8,150 nucleotides of DNA from Verrucomicrobiales bacterium (lineage in GTDB: Bacteria > Verrucomicrobiota > Verrucomicrobiia > Verrucomicrobiales > DEV007). A program made the position numbers and the translations under genes. Within the stretch, counting starts at the first letter, position 1, and each line of letters opens with the position of its first letter. Below, piece after piece: positions 7,085-8,150 of this stretch. The stretch is taken from assembly GCA_022424805.1 (NCBI GenBank), contig JAKMGR010000276.1:1-8150 (forward strand), in the 5' to 3' direction. The notes beneath the pieces were generated by a model that did not search any database, was not told the DNA's origin, and saw nothing but the letters and a program-made list of their open reading frames with translations.

Positions 7085-7276
7085 ATACCCTGAGTTCTCT
7101 GTAAAGACGGGGGGAGCCGAAGACTTTTCCCATGGTTGAATCGCTTTCAGGATCACGATTGGATTCTTTGCGGAACACCAAAAGCAGCAGGGGTAACAAA
7201 TCCTTCCCAATTCGATACAGTTTACCGTGACCAAGTCCGTTGCCCGTCGAGGCTTTCTGGGATTCGGGACACGCGT

Positions 7277-8150
7277 TCAGCCTCGTTTATGGAAACGAAT
7301 GCATACGGGGCTGTCTACCGTGATTCGATTTCCGGTGTAGTCGAGTTCCCCGGTTTCCGGATCGATCGAGAACACAGCGATTGAATGCGATCTTTGTCCG
7401 GCAGCGAGCAACCATTTTCCATCAGGAGTCACGGCAAAGTTCCGGGGAATCTCCCCCTGAATTGGCTCGTTTTCGACGCGAGTCAGTTTGCCCGTGTTTT
7501 TGTCTAACGAAAACACAACGATGGAGTCATGACCTCGATTTGATCCGTAGACAAAACCGCCCGAAGGGTGGATTACGATTTCTGCAGTCGAACCTTCCGG
7601 GTCTGCATCCGGTGGGAGTGTGGAGGCTTTGGCAATCAGCGAGAGCTCTCCGGATTGGGTGTCCACCCGAAATGAAGTGACATCGCGAGTCATTTCGTTG
7701 ATCAAGAATGCCCATTTGCCTGAGGGATGAACCGCAAAATGCCTCGGGCCGGAACCTCCGGGAAGATCTGCTTGAGAAGAAACGGTTAGTTCGCCCGTCT
7801 CTTCATCGACGGCGTAGACATAGATTTTATCTGTCCCCAAATCAGCGGCGTATGCGAATCGACTGTCGATGGAAAAATTGATCGAGTGAGCATGGGGCTT
7901 TGTTTGGCGCTTCGGATGAACGCTGCTGCCTTTATGTTGGATCGTTGATGCTGGACCGACGAGCTGACCATTCGAATCGATGGAATAACTGGATACGGAA
8001 CCTCCTCCGTAGTTGGCGACGGCCGCGAACTTTCCGTTCGGTGAAATGCTGATGTGACAGGGGCCGGATCCGCCCGAAGAGAGTTCATTCAGACCCTTCA
8101 AATCACCCGATGCCTCGATGGAAAATGAGCGCAGTTCTACGGGGCCGCCT
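7277..8150 (-). CDS. lactonase family beta-propeller protein (6-phosphogluconolactonase-like), partial
   Basis: About 290 residues are visible; the N-terminus lies beyond the right edge. The frame stays open to 8149 (GGPVELRSFSIEASGDL), so the TTG at 8101 is an internal Leu. The protein is a seven-bladed propeller of the lactonase/YbhE type (PF10282-like). Repeated blade signatures are GSGPCHISISPNGKFAAVANYG, KPHAHSINFSIDSRFAYAADLG, GSGPRHFAVHPSGKWAFLINE, TAEIVIHPSGGFVYGSNRGHDS, IPRNFAVTPDGKWLLAAGQ and the final SPVCIRF. The PHAHS, GPRH and SNRGHDS motifs are the most conserved family landmarks and all are present. Characterised members hydrolyse 6-phosphogluconolactone in the oxidative pentose phosphate pathway; related proteins act on other lactones. 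Whether this copy is cytoplasmic or exported cannot be told without the N-terminus. Family length is usually 340-390 residues, so some 50-100 residues are missing. The SHD1 gene follows 206 bp downstream on the same strand. In that spacer I see no clear promoter or terminator. Confidence 0.92.
   Translation of the reverse strand, partial: GGPVELRSFSIEASGDLKGLNELSSGGSGPCHISISPNGKFAAVANYGGGSVSSYSIDSNGQLVGPASTIQHKGSSVHPKRQTKPHAHSINFSIDSRFAYAADLGTDKIYVYAVDEETGELTVSSQADLPGGSGPRHFAVHPSGKWAFLINEMTRDVTSFRVDTQSGELSLIAKASTLPPDADPEGSTAEIVIHPSGGFVYGSNRGHDSIVVFSLDKNTGKLTRVENEPIQGEIPRNFAVTPDGKWLLAAGQRSHSIAVFSIDPETGELDYTGNRITVDSPVCIRFHKRG

Noticed and set aside
7071..7276. Promoter search in the 206-bp spacer upstream of the SHD1 gene
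   Set aside because: Sequences resembling -35 or -10 boxes occur on the minus strand, but none has acceptable spacing, so no promoter is reported.

Overview
The window looks like a chromosomal segment from a bacterium of the PVC group, more likely Verrucomicrobiota than Planctomycetota. The main reasons are a DUF1553 protein followed at once by a Tat-exported DUF1501 protein, a secreted SHD1-domain protein, and a run of exported hydrolases. Base composition is moderate and most start codons lack a Shine-Dalgarno sequence. The lineage is inferred from gene families, not from a phylogenetic marker.

Layout, left to right. Positions 1-551 (+) hold the C-terminal end of a DUF1553 (PSD1-type) protein whose start lies outside the window. 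It is followed after 27 bp by a complete DUF1501 protein with a twin-arginine signal (579-2000, +). A 137-bp convergent gap then separates these from a secreted alpha/beta-hydrolase (2138-3259, -) that starts at TTG. A short divergent region (3260-3315) serves this hydrolase and, on the other strand, a secreted PhoD-like phosphatase (3316-4908, +). The phosphatase is followed after 45 bp by a secreted TIM-barrel glycosidase-like protein (4954-6066, +). The last two genes are on the minus strand: an SHD1 plus LamG/DUF1080-like secreted protein (6036-7070) and a partial beta-propeller lactonase (7277 to beyond the right edge).

All five proteins whose N-terminus is visible carry an export signal. 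The segment therefore looks like a set of periplasmic or extracellular hydrolytic functions (ester, phosphate and glycoside cleavage) next to a DUF1553/DUF1501 pair, as is common in polysaccharide-degrading PVC bacteria. A single joint pathway is not demonstrated, and transcription is split into several units: DUF1553-DUF1501; the hydrolase alone; phosphatase-glycosidase; and lactonase followed by the SHD1 protein.

I see no mobile element, CRISPR array, RNA gene or defence system. The most notable points are a glycosidase-like barrel without glutamates at the two expected catalytic positions, and C-terminal tails on both complete minus-strand genes that extend past the recognisable domain; one of these makes convergent genes overlap. 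There is also an Asp-to-Gly difference at a normally conserved GRDH-type motif in the DUF1501 protein. I do not see a clearly new system here.
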